A stretch of 31,365 nt of DNA from Bacillota bacterium. GTDB taxonomy: Bacteria > Bacillota > Clostridia > Christensenellales > CAG-138. Of the stretch, positions 14,158-21,739 are shown piece by piece. A program made the position numbers and the translations under genes. The stretch's first letter is position 1. Every line of letters starts with the position of its first letter. The notes under the pieces are model-generated. The model searched no databases and was not told where the DNA came from. It was given only the letters and a program-made list of their open reading frames with translations. The stretch lies in the NCBI GenBank assembly GCA_023395595.1, contig JAEWYO010000072.1, positions 1 through 31,365 of the forward strand, in the 5' to 3' direction.

Positions 14158-15368
14158 AAGCTCTTCTTCCCTTTCCGCAGGATAATTCCGTCGCCTTCAA
14201 TCTGCTCCGCCGTCAGCGTCGCGCTGGTCGCGGTCACTTTGTCTTCGCCAACGAATACACCGCCGCCTTCGATGAGCCGGCGCGCGTCGCTCTTGCTCAC
14301 GGCGAGCTTGCTCATGACCAGCAGATCGGGAATGCGAAGCCCGCTCTCTTCCATCATTGCCGCGGTCAGTTCACAGGTCGGGATGTTGCTTAAGTCCGAG
14401 CCGCCAGCAAACAGGCCTTCCGCGGAAGTCTGGGCAATCTTCGCCTCTTCCTCGCCATGCACCTGCGCGGTGAGTGTGTAAGCCAGCACGCGCTTTGCTT
14501 CGTTGATCTGTTCGCCCGGGAGCGAACCCAAGCGGTTGACTTCCTCCATCGGCAGGAACGTAAGCAGCGAGAGGCACATCTTCACGTCCTCATCGCCAAC
14601 GTTGCGCCAGTATTGGTAGAAGTCGAATACGCTGCACTTCTCTTTGTCGAGCCAGATTGCGCCCTTCTCCGTCTTGCCCATCTTCTTGCCGTCGCTCGTG
14701 GTGAGCAGCGCGGTGGTCAGCGCAAACGCGGGCTTCTGCTCTTTCTTGCGTATGAGATCCGCGCCGCCAAGGATGTTGCTCCATTGATCATCCCCGCCCA
14801 TCTGCAAAACGCAGTTGTGCCGGCGGTTGAGCTCCAAAAAGTCATATCCCTGCATGAGCATGTAGCCCATCTCAAAGAAGGTCAGTCCGCGCTCGAGACG
14901 GTTTTTATAGCAATCGGCTGCCAGCATGCGGTTCACCGAAAAATGCACGCCGATTTCACGCATAAAATCGAGGAAATTCAGCGGGTAGAGCCAGTCTCCA
15001 TTGTAAACGATCTGCGCGCCGCCTTCGGAAAAGTCCAACAAGCGCGACATCTGTTTTTGAAAACACGCGGCGTTGTGGGAGAGCTGTTCGCGGCTCATCA
15101 GTGTTCTCATATCCGTCTTGCCGGAAGGATCACCGATGAACGCGGTTCCGTTGCCAAGGAGCGCGATCGGTTTATGTCCCGCGCGCTGCATATGTGCCAT
15201 GGACATCAGCTGCACGTAATGACCGATGTGAAGGCTGTCCGCCGTCGGGTCAAAGCCAATATAAAACGTGACTTTTTCTTTGCCGAGCAGCTCGCGCAGT
15301 TCTTCGGGATGGGAGCACTGCTTCAAAAAGCCGCGCTCTTCCAGTACATCGTATACGTTGCGTTCCAT
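14136..15368 (-). CDS. tyrS: Tyrosyl-tRNA synthetase
   Basis: This class I aminoacyl-tRNA synthetase charges tRNA-Tyr. The 410-residue product has the HIGH motif at 47-50 (SLHIGH) and the second ATP signature KMGKT at 229-233, in the TSDGKKMGKTEKGAIWL context. An S4 RNA-binding domain lies at the C-terminus (~340-410, with SKLAVSKSDARRLIEGGGV). The start is the ATG at 15368 with a GGAGGAAC site about 7 bases upstream; a longer reading crosses the upstream terminator. It leads an operon with yigZ and the genes behind it. I looked for a T-box leader and saw none in the ~75 bases between the promoter and the gene. Confidence 0.96.
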   Translation of the reverse strand: MERNVYDVLEERGFLKQCSHPEELRELLGKEKVTFYIGFDPTADSLHIGHYVQLMSMAHMQRAGHKPIALLGNGTAFIGDPSGKTDMRTLMSREQLSHNAACFQKQMSRLLDFSEGGAQIVYNGDWLYPLNFLDFMREIGVHFSVNRMLAADCYKNRLERGLTFFEMGYMLMQGYDFLELNRRHNCVLQMGGDDQWSNILGGADLIRKKEQKPAFALTTALLTTSDGKKMGKTEKGAIWLDKEKCSVFDFYQYWRNVGDEDVKMCLSLLTFLPMEEVNRLGSLPGEQINEAKRVLAYTLTAQVHGEEEAKIAQTSAEGLFAGGSDLSNIPTCELTAAMMEESGLRIPDLLVMSKLAVSKSDARRLIEGGGVFVGEDKVTATSATLTAEQIEGDGIILRKGKKSFCRIRKA

Positions 15369-15442
15369 TTTTGGGTTCCTCCGTCTGTGTGTCTCTTCTT
15401 TCTCTATTGCGCACGAAATAAATCCGCTTTTGCGCTCAACCA

Positions 15443-15471
15443 AATATACCACGAAAAAAGAGAAGAAACAA
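15443..15471 (-). promoter_or_regulatory. tyrS promoter, overlapping the upstream terminator
   Basis: TTGTTT (15471-15466), a 17-base spacer and TATATT (15448-15443) lie on the minus strand, 75 bases before the tyrS ATG. The -35 hexamer lies in the descending arm of the terminator hairpin at 15454-15491. Confidence 0.55.
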
Positions 15472-15491
15472 TGCGGACTGCACTGTTTCTT
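15454..15491 (-). terminator. Terminator of the first two-component operon
   Basis: A 12-bp stem (15463-15474 with 15480-15491, one G·U in the minus RNA) has a 5-base loop and is followed by CTCTTTTTT. It is about 105 bases after the histidine kinase stop, leaving a 3' untranslated stretch in 15492-15596 in which I see nothing else. Confidence 0.88.
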
Positions 15492-15596
15492 CATTCTGTT
15501 TCCGCCTTGTTTTCAAGACGTTATTGATTTATTCATACTTTGTTTGAACGTTTGCGTCACTTCATTTTCGTCTCATTTGCAAGACCCTAGTTCCGT

Positions 15597-17393
15597 TTAG
15601 GTTTCCTGCGAAAGCGCCACCGTAAAGCGGAATACCGCAAACTCGCCTTCGTTCTGTGCCTCAATCGCCTCACCCAAATGCGTGAGAATCTCGTGTACAA
15701 TCGCAAGTCCAAGCCCGGTTCCGCCATCGGTATGCGCGGTATCCGCCTTGTAAAAGCGCTCAAATAGGTGCGGCAAATGCTGCTCTGGGATATGTCCTGT
15801 ATTCATCACGGAGACGATTGCGCGCGCGTCGTCGTCCGTCTTCTTTACATCGAGAATGATCTCTCCCTCATCGGAGGCAAACTTAATCGCGTTGTCGATC
15901 AGTGCGATGAGCACCTGCTCGATACGGTCACTGTTGGAATGCACCGGCAGCGGCTTTTCGCAGTGCCAACGCTCCAGCACGCGGATGCCACTGTAGGACG
16001 CAACGAGGCTCGTCTGCTCCACCACTTCGCTGATAATGCCGTCGAGATGGAAATCGCCTTTTTCGAGCGCGACCGCGCCGGATTGCAGTCGGGAAAGCTC
16101 CAGTAAGTCGTTGATCAACCGGCTCAGCCGCATCGATTCGCGCAGGATATAGCCGTAGTAACGCGTGCGGTCGTCCTCTTTTTTCACGAGACCATCGTTG
16201 AGCGCTTCGGCTAAGCTACGAATTGACGCAATTGGCGTGCGCAGCTCATGGCTGACGTTTGCAACATAGTCCTTACGCGTTTGCTCCAGCCGCTCTGCCG
16301 CCGTGACATCCTGCGCAACGATCACAGTGCCCGGTGCAAGCTCGCTGGTCTCCTGTGAACGGGAAACGATCAGTAGCAGCTTACGTTCGCCCACTTCCAG
16401 CGTCATCGTTCTGGATTCGCCGTTCTTCTGCACCTCGTCACAAAGCGGGAGCACGGGGGTCAACACATCCATGACATCTGCCTCTTCGCAAACACCGAGG
16501 AGTTGACAGGCTGCTTGATTGTGGTATACAGGTGTATGATTCGCCTCCAACGCAACAACGCCTTCATGCAGTCCGTCCAAAATGACATGCAGCCGGTTTC
16601 GCGCGAGGATTAGGTTACTGATGTTTTGCTGCAGCTGCGTGGAAAGATGGTTCAGCGCGGCGCCTAGTTGGCCGATCTCATCGTCGCGGCTCTCGTCCGC
16701 GCGCACGTTGAAGTTCCCACTTGCCATCGCGGCGGACGCACGCGTCATTGTGCGAATCGGCTTTGCCATCCTGCGCGAGATAAAATAGGCGGGAAAAACC
16801 ATGAAGCCGGATGCCACGAGGGAGCTGAGCATCAGCGCGCGCACAAAGCTCATCAGCGAGCTATACACTTCCATCGAAGGCCGTGTGACCAGAATGGCAC
16901 CCGTCACCCGCTCAAGATTGTCTACAATCGGTACGCCGACGACAACGCCATCGGCCGAGCGCCATTTGGTGGAGATCAATTGCTCTCCGCTTTTGACCAC
17001 CTGCGCGCCGTAATCGAGAATCGACTGGCTGATGCGCACATCCACCGCGTTGCTCTCCGCCGTGTAGGCAATCAACGTTGCCTTCTCGTCAAAGATATAG
17101 ACGCGGGAATCCTGTTGTCCTTTGAGTGTAAAATCGAGAAACGAGTCATACGAAATCTGGCCGGATTGCAGCCGCGTCGCGAGTCGGGACATCGACTGCG
17201 CCCGCGGAAGCATCTCTTCTGCGATGCGCCGCGCGTGTACGCTTGCGCCCGTGAGCAAATAGACCAATACCGCAATCACAGAGGTGAGCACGCACCCGAA
17301 GATCAGGTAAAAGAGAAATTTCTCAAAGATGGAACCATTTTTTTCTTCTGGCGATGCGTTCTTTTTGCCGCGCCATACGATCATTTGCTTCAT
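15597..17393 (-). CDS. PhoR-like sensor histidine kinase (pair 1)
   Basis: This membrane sensor kinase is the partner of the response regulator at 17460-18161. The 598-residue product has two transmembrane helices (~24-48 and ~183-206) enclosing a ~135-residue extracytoplasmic sensor region. HAMP (~207-259) and PAS (~262-365) domains follow. The H box VANVSHELRTP has the phospho-accepting His382. The catalytic ATPase domain has an N box (QVLIALIDNAIKFA) and G boxes (FYKADTAHTDGGTGLGLAIV). This is the PhoR/WalK/ResE plan. The ATG at 17393 has a weak site (GCGGAAA). The gene begins 66 bases after its regulator. The stimulus is unknown. Confidence 0.93.
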   Translation of the reverse strand: MKQMIVWRGKKNASPEEKNGSIFEKFLFYLIFGCVLTSVIAVLVYLLTGASVHARRIAEEMLPRAQSMSRLATRLQSGQISYDSFLDFTLKGQQDSRVYIFDEKATLIAYTAESNAVDVRISQSILDYGAQVVKSGEQLISTKWRSADGVVVGVPIVDNLERVTGAILVTRPSMEVYSSLMSFVRALMLSSLVASGFMVFPAYFISRRMAKPIRTMTRASAAMASGNFNVRADESRDDEIGQLGAALNHLSTQLQQNISNLILARNRLHVILDGLHEGVVALEANHTPVYHNQAACQLLGVCEEADVMDVLTPVLPLCDEVQKNGESRTMTLEVGERKLLLIVSRSQETSELAPGTVIVAQDVTAAERLEQTRKDYVANVSHELRTPIASIRSLAEALNDGLVKKEDDRTRYYGYILRESMRLSRLINDLLELSRLQSGAVALEKGDFHLDGIISEVVEQTSLVASYSGIRVLERWHCEKPLPVHSNSDRIEQVLIALIDNAIKFASDEGEIILDVKKTDDDARAIVSVMNTGHIPEQHLPHLFERFYKADTAHTDGGTGLGLAIVHEILTHLGEAIEAQNEGEFAVFRFTVALSQET

Positions 17394-17459
17394 ATGTTAT
17401 TTCCGCGCGGTTTTTTCTGCGCTTGTTTGTCTTTCGTTCTTACTTTTACCCGAGCAGTC

Positions 17460-18161
17460 TTATACTGGAGCGTCGCTTGCACCAAACTTGTAGCCGACAC
17501 CATAGACAGTGCGGATGCCCCACGTCAGTCCATCATCGGGTATCTTCTGGCGGATGCGCTTGATTTGGGTGTCCACCGCGCGGGTATCACCAAAATAGTC
17601 ATACCCCCAAATCTTGGAGAGAATTTGTTCGCGGTCAAACACGCGTCCCGGATGCGACGCCAACAGGTAAAGAATCTCAACTTCTTTGGGCGTAAAGTCC
17701 ACGGGTTTGCCCTTAATCTTGACCTCATAGTTGTTGAGGCTGATTTCGAGATCCTCCAGACGGATGGTCTTTCCCTCCGCCTCCGGCTCTGCAGAAATAC
17801 GGCGTAAAACGGCTTTGATCCGCGCGATCAATTCCCGCGCAGAGAACGGCTTGACAATATAGTCGTCCGCGCCAATTTCGAGGCCGACCACACGATCGAT
17901 CTCCTCGCCTTTTGCCGTGAGCATGATGATCGGAACCGAGCTCTTCTGCCGTATTTCGCGGCAAGCATCCATGCCATTCTTCTCCGGCATCATCAAATCC
18001 ATCAAAATCAAGTCGGGGGCTTCGGTTTCTGCCATCTTGACCGCCTGCACGCCGTTGAACGCGGATGCATGCGTGAACCCTTCACTCTCAAGATAGACAC
18101 CCAGCGATTCATGGATGATCGGCTGATCGTCACAAATCAAAATATGCGCACTCTTTTGCAT
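17460..18161 (-). CDS. OmpR/PhoB-family response regulator (pair 1)
   Basis: This DNA-binding regulator is activated by the kinase encoded just behind it. The 233-residue product has a receiver domain (1-~120) with the acidic pocket D11/D12, phospho-acceptor D55 (ILMDLMMPEKNG), T82 and K104 (YIVKPFSARE). A winged-helix effector domain (~135-230) follows, with the TPKEVEILYLLASHPGRVFDREQIL and WGYDYFGDTRAVDTQIKRIRQKI signatures. The ATG at 18161 has an ideal AGGAGGG site. It has its own promoter (18185-18213), so pair 1 is not merely read through from pair 2. Confidence 0.95.
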   Translation of the reverse strand: MQKSAHILICDDQPIIHESLGVYLESEGFTHASAFNGVQAVKMAETEAPDLILMDLMMPEKNGMDACREIRQKSSVPIIMLTAKGEEIDRVVGLEIGADDYIVKPFSARELIARIKAVLRRISAEPEAEGKTIRLEDLEISLNNYEVKIKGKPVDFTPKEVEILYLLASHPGRVFDREQILSKIWGYDYFGDTRAVDTQIKRIRQKIPDDGLTWGIRTVYGVGYKFGASDAPV

Positions 18162-18184
18162 GGTGAACCCTCCTGTTTGAATTG

Positions 18185-18213
18185 ATTATAGTATGCGCTC
18201 TGCCACAATTCAA
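18185..18213 (-). promoter_or_regulatory. Promoter of two-component pair 1
   Basis: TTGAAT (18213-18208), a 17-base spacer and consensus TATAAT (18190-18185) lie on the minus strand, 24 bases before the regulator's ATG. Confidence 0.85.
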
Positions 18214-18220
18214 CACATCA

Positions 18221-18255
18221 CGACAGTCTGTCGAAATTGTACACGATTCGTACAA
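18221..18255. promoter_or_regulatory. Two adjacent palindromes upstream of the pair 1 promoter
   Basis: CGACAGTCTGTCG (18221-18233) is a 6-bp perfect inverted repeat around one base. TTGTACACGATTCGTACAA (18237-18255) has perfect 6-bp arms around 7 bases. Both lie directly upstream of the -35 hexamer at 18208-18213, an activator-like position. Regulator identity is unknown. Confidence 0.45.
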
Positions 18256-18310
18256 GATCGGCATCATTTTCACGAATTTGATCCGCTTCATGACACGATA
18301 CAGCGTCAGC

Positions 18311-18338
18311 AAAAACGGCACGTGTTTCCGTGCCGTTT
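18311..18338 (-). terminator. Terminator of two-component pair 2
   Basis: A perfect 10-bp stem AAACGGCACG/CGTGCCGTTT (18313-18322 with 18329-18338) has a 6-base loop and is followed by TTTTTGC on the minus strand. It lies 6 bases after the pair 2 kinase stop. Confidence 0.92.
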
Positions 18339-18344
18339 GCGTTG

Positions 18345-20291
18345 CTATCGTTTCTTTGGTTTTTTGTCGTTCTGATTCTTGCTGCTCGATTCGCTCCTGC
18401 CCGTTTTCTTGTCGTGCCGGTTCGGCAGCACTTCATATGGCGCGTCTTGCGAACTTCTTGCCTGCTGCTCTGCCGAATACTCCTCGTGAATCACCACGCC
18501 CGCGCCAACAGGGCCAAGTGCAATGGCGTTGCTGATGTACTGCTTGAGCGTAAAATGGAAGCTGGTTCCCGTGCCGGGATTGCTCTCAACATAGATGCTC
18601 TCGCCGAGTTTGTCGATAATCTGCTTGGCGATGGAGAGCCCAAGCCCCGTTCCGCCTTCCTTGCGGGAGCGATCCGTCTTAAAGAAGCGTTCAAACACAT
18701 GCGGCAGATCTTCCGGTGCAATGCCGCAGCCCGTATCTGTGACCGAAACAAGGATGTGATCCCCCGTTGTCGGCACCGCGGAGAGCGTAATGCTTCCGCC
18801 TTCGGGCGTATAGCGCATCGCGTTGTCAATCAAAATAACGAGCAACTGTTCCACGCGGTCTTCATCCGTCATCGCAAACGGAATCTCTTCCAGATCGAGC
18901 TTAAGGCTAATTCCACGTTGTGCCGCTTCGTTTGCGTAGTTCTGGCGGGTGTCCTGCAAGAGCTCCGTAAGGTTCACGGCGTGCAGCTCCATGTGCTCTG
19001 TGCCGGATTGCAAGCGCGAAAGCTCCAGCATATCTGTAATCAAGCGGGATAGACGGACAACCTCGCGCAGCATGATGCGATAATAACGCTGCCGCGTCTC
19101 CTCATCCGTAATCATGCCATCGCTGAGGGGTTCGAGAAGCCCGCGCACTGCGGTCAGCGGCGTTCTGAGTTCGTGGCTGACATTTGCGACATAATCCCTG
19201 CGCGTCTTTTCGAGGCGCTCCAGATCGGTCACATCTTTGAAGAGTCCAACAACGCCCGTGCACTCACCAACCTCGTCGGTCACGGGTACAATCGTGATCC
19301 AGAGCGAGCGATCGTTTGGCAGCGCATAATGAATGCTCGCCGGTTCCAGGGAATCGTAGACCGAGCGGAACAACTCCCAAATCGACTCATCCGGCACCAG
19401 ATCCATCGGCACCTTGACCTCGACCGCGCCAAACATCTTCATCAGCGCGGGGTTGTAGTGCGTCAGGCAACCGATGTTGTCGATGGCTGCCACGCCGTCG
19501 GTAAAGCTCGAAAGCAGTTGGTTGAGCTGCCGTTTCTCGCTCTGCAATTGATAGATCGTTTGCGCAAGATTATCGCATAATGTGTTGAGCGCGCGCGCAA
19601 GGATGCCGATTTCGCCGGATGCCCGCTCGTTTGCGCGGACGTTGAACCGGCCTTTGGACATCTCGATGGCGGCATTGCTCATGTCATGCAGGGGTTTGCT
19701 CAGGCGGTTGGTACTGAACGCGACTAGCAACATGACCACCGGCATAATCGCAAGAATCGTGCCCGTAAGCACATTGTTGAGCTGGTTAAACGCGCTCTGA
19801 ATCCGCTGAATCTGCTTGATGACGAGGATACACCCCGTCACGTTTCCGCTCGTGTCATGCACCGGAATTCCAACGGAGACCGCAGATTCGCCATTGAGCA
19901 GCTTAAGATCGCTGTTTTCAACCGTGTGTCCGCGCAAGATATTTTGAATCTCTGCGCGGTAATATTCGCCGAAATCTTGCATCTCGACGGTGCTGCCGAT
20001 GTTTCGAACGATCAGCGGTTTGCCGAGTTCGTCTGCAATCATGATTGCGGATTCGCTGGCAAGCGTCTGTTTGTCAATATAGCGCAGCAGTGCGTCTTCG
20101 GTGACGTTGCCGTTCTTATACTCCTCGTATATTTGGCGGGTCACTTCCGCCTCCGGTTCCAGATTTGACATCTCGATGGAGACATAGGTGTTTTTCCCGA
20201 CATACGTATAAGCCGCTAGCAAAATGAGGTTTGCCAGCAGCAATGCAATGATCGATACGATTAAAATTCGCCAGTAAAAGACACTCCGCAT
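18345..20291 (-). CDS. PhoR-like sensor histidine kinase (pair 2)
   Basis: The 648-residue product has the same plan as the pair 1 kinase. Transmembrane helices lie at ~8-30 and ~174-193 around a sensor region, then HAMP (~194-247), PAS (~250-355) and the H box VANVSHELRTP with His373. The ATPase domain has an N box (EQLLVILIDNAMRYTPEGG) and G boxes (FFKTDRSRKEGGTGLGLSIAKQI). The H-box region and the LSRLI-DMLELSRLQSG helix are nearly identical to the other kinase, so the two are paralogues. It differs by a ~65-residue C-terminal extension ending in a Lys-rich, disordered-looking stretch (KNQNDKKPKKR). It begins 15 bases after its regulator with a weak ribosome site, suggesting coupling. Confidence 0.93.
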   Translation of the reverse strand: MRSVFYWRILIVSIIALLLANLILLAAYTYVGKNTYVSIEMSNLEPEAEVTRQIYEEYKNGNVTEDALLRYIDKQTLASESAIMIADELGKPLIVRNIGSTVEMQDFGEYYRAEIQNILRGHTVENSDLKLLNGESAVSVGIPVHDTSGNVTGCILVIKQIQRIQSAFNQLNNVLTGTILAIMPVVMLLVAFSTNRLSKPLHDMSNAAIEMSKGRFNVRANERASGEIGILARALNTLCDNLAQTIYQLQSEKRQLNQLLSSFTDGVAAIDNIGCLTHYNPALMKMFGAVEVKVPMDLVPDESIWELFRSVYDSLEPASIHYALPNDRSLWITIVPVTDEVGECTGVVGLFKDVTDLERLEKTRRDYVANVSHELRTPLTAVRGLLEPLSDGMITDEETRQRYYRIMLREVVRLSRLITDMLELSRLQSGTEHMELHAVNLTELLQDTRQNYANEAAQRGISLKLDLEEIPFAMTDEDRVEQLLVILIDNAMRYTPEGGSITLSAVPTTGDHILVSVTDTGCGIAPEDLPHVFERFFKTDRSRKEGGTGLGLSIAKQIIDKLGESIYVESNPGTGTSFHFTLKQYISNAIALGPVGAGVVIHEEYSAEQQARSSQDAPYEVLPNRHDKKTGRSESSSKNQNDKKPKKR

Positions 20292-20306
20292 GAAATCGAT
20301 CCGATG

Positions 20307-20987
20307 TTACTCGGTTTCAAACTTATAGCCAACGCCATAGATGGTCTTGATGCTCCAACCGAGACCGGTGGAGTCCAGCTTCGCACGGATACGCTTGATG
20401 TGGGTATCCACCGTGCGCGTTTCACCGGCAAAGTCATATCCCCAAACGCGGGAAAGCAGCTGCTCACGCGTGAACACCTGACCCGGGTTGGACGCGAGCA
20501 TATGCAGAATCTCGATTTCTTTGGGCGTGCAGATCACAGGCTGGTTGCGCAGCGTGACCGTATAGCTCTTGAGGTCGATGGTGAGCCCGTTGTAGGTGAT
20601 CACGCTCGTGTCGCTCTTGGGCTGTTCGCTTGCGCGGCGGAGCACCGCCTTGATGCGGGCGACCACCTCGCGCGGGCTAAACGGCTTGACGATATAATCG
20701 TCCGCGCCCAACTCCAGACCGACGATGCGGTCAATCTCTTCGCCCTTTGCGGTGAGCATGAGGATGGGAAGTTGAGAGGTCTTGCGGATCTCGCGGCAGA
20801 CTTCGATACCGCTCATTTTCGGCATCATGATGTCCAGCACGCAAAGAACGATCTCAGGCGTGATGCTTTCGATTGCGGAAACGCCGTCGAACGCATCGAC
20901 CACTTCGAATCCTTCCGCTTTGAGATAAATGCCCAGCGCCTCGTGTACGACCTGATCGTCGTCTGCAATTAATACCTTCTGCGCCAT
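20307..20987 (-). CDS. OmpR/PhoB-family response regulator (pair 2)
   Basis: The 226-residue product starts MAQKVLIADDDQVVHEALG. Its receiver has the acidic cluster D9-D11, phospho-acceptor D52 (CVLDIMMPKMSG), T79 and K101 (YIVKPFSPRE). The winged-helix domain has TPKEIEILHMLASNPGQVFTREQLL and WGYDFAGETRTVDTHIKRIRAKL, and the whole protein aligns closely with the pair 1 regulator. The ATG at 20987 is chosen over an in-frame start 63 bases upstream because AAGGAG lies 7 bases before it. The TxxVDTHIKRIRxKL helix is the typical PhoP/WalR recognition element. The signal is unknown. Confidence 0.95.
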   Translation of the reverse strand: MAQKVLIADDDQVVHEALGIYLKAEGFEVVDAFDGVSAIESITPEIVLCVLDIMMPKMSGIEVCREIRKTSQLPILMLTAKGEEIDRIVGLELGADDYIVKPFSPREVVARIKAVLRRASEQPKSDTSVITYNGLTIDLKSYTVTLRNQPVICTPKEIEILHMLASNPGQVFTREQLLSRVWGYDFAGETRTVDTHIKRIRAKLDSTGLGWSIKTIYGVGYKFETE

Positions 20988-21038
20988 AGTTTGCTCCTTA
21001 TATATTTCAATCTTCGTTGTGAACGATTCTATTGTTAG

Positions 21039-21048
21039 AGTATACCAC
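21039..21048 (-). promoter_or_regulatory. Extended -10 promoter of two-component pair 2
   Basis: TATACT (21044-21039) is preceded by TGG on the minus strand, an extended -10 element, 51 bases before the regulator's ATG. The -35 region is poor. No terminator separates it from the glycosylase gene upstream, so readthrough is also possible. Confidence 0.45.
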
Positions 21049-21088
21049 AATCCCGTGTGACCCGTATAGTATCGCCGGTTTGTCCTTC

Positions 21089-21733
21089 TTAGGCTTGCTT
21101 GATCTTTTGTACGGCCCCGCCGACAAAAGCCGCATCCTGTTCCATCACCTCAACCAACGCACGGTTGTAGATACCGCTTGCAGGATGATAGAGCGGAATC
21201 AGCGTCATGACAGTGTTTTCAATAACGAGCGAATGCGTCTTGCCGTGCGCGGTTCCGATCACAGGCGGTTTCTCTCCTGCGAGGGCAAATACGGCCTTGA
21301 GCGGCGTATTGCCCAGCGTGAGGATCAGCCTTGGCGAGAGATGCAGCAGTTCCGCTTTGAGCAGCGGCAGCGCCGCCTTCACCTCAGCAGGTTGCGGTGT
21401 GCGGTTGCGGGTACTCTTATCAGAGCGCACGACCGGACGATACTTGACCACGTTTGTGATGAACGCGTCCTCGCGCATCACGCCGAACCGGCAAAACAGC
21501 GCGTCGAGCTGTTTGCCCGCCTTGCCGACAAACGGGTGCCCAAGCTTGGTTTCCTCCGCGCCCGGCGCTTCACCGATGAGTAGAATCTGTGCGCCCGGTT
21601 TCCCTTCACCGAAGACAGGCTTGAAATACTCTCCCTGTGGCGTATCTTCTGTCGCGAGGGAAAACAAACGTGCACGCTCTTGCGTATACAGGACTTCCAA
21701 CACACATTTCCCCGGTGCTTCACCCGTCGTCAT
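21089..21733 (-). CDS. Family 4-like uracil-DNA glycosylase lacking the Fe-S cysteines
   Basis: Uracil-DNA glycosylases remove uracil from DNA to start base excision repair. The 214-residue product has the family 4/5 motif 1 LLIGEAPGAEET (52-62), then GHPFVGKAGKQLDALF, FITNVVKYRP and motif 2 YHPASGIYN (182-190). Family 4 enzymes usually bind a [4Fe-4S] cluster through four cysteines. Here only Cys10 and Cys81 exist: the usual VVKC position is Tyr98, the later ligand position falls in EVKAALPLL, and no N-terminal CxxC is present. The cluster is therefore almost certainly absent. The ATG at 21733 follows the PBP stop by 6 bases, with GGAGGTTGA overlapping that stop, so translation is coupled. 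Confidence 0.88.
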   Translation of the reverse strand: MTTGEAPGKCVLEVLYTQERARLFSLATEDTPQGEYFKPVFGEGKPGAQILLIGEAPGAEETKLGHPFVGKAGKQLDALFCRFGVMREDAFITNVVKYRPVVRSDKSTRNRTPQPAEVKAALPLLKAELLHLSPRLILTLGNTPLKAVFALAGEKPPVIGTAHGKTHSLVIENTVMTLIPLYHPASGIYNRALVEVMEQDAAFVGGAVQKIKQA

Positions 21734-21739
21734 CCCGCG

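Noticed and set aside
15369..15442. Possible T-box leader for tyrS.
   Set aside because: Only about 75 bases separate promoter and start. No AGGGTGG-type T-box sequence or antiterminator pair is present, and the nearby terminator belongs to the upstream operon.
16668..17807. Long plus-strand open frame opposite the pair 1 kinase and regulator.
   Set aside because: The minus strand encodes unmistakable HAMP, sensor and receiver domains. The antisense frame crosses the gap between two genes and shows no domain.
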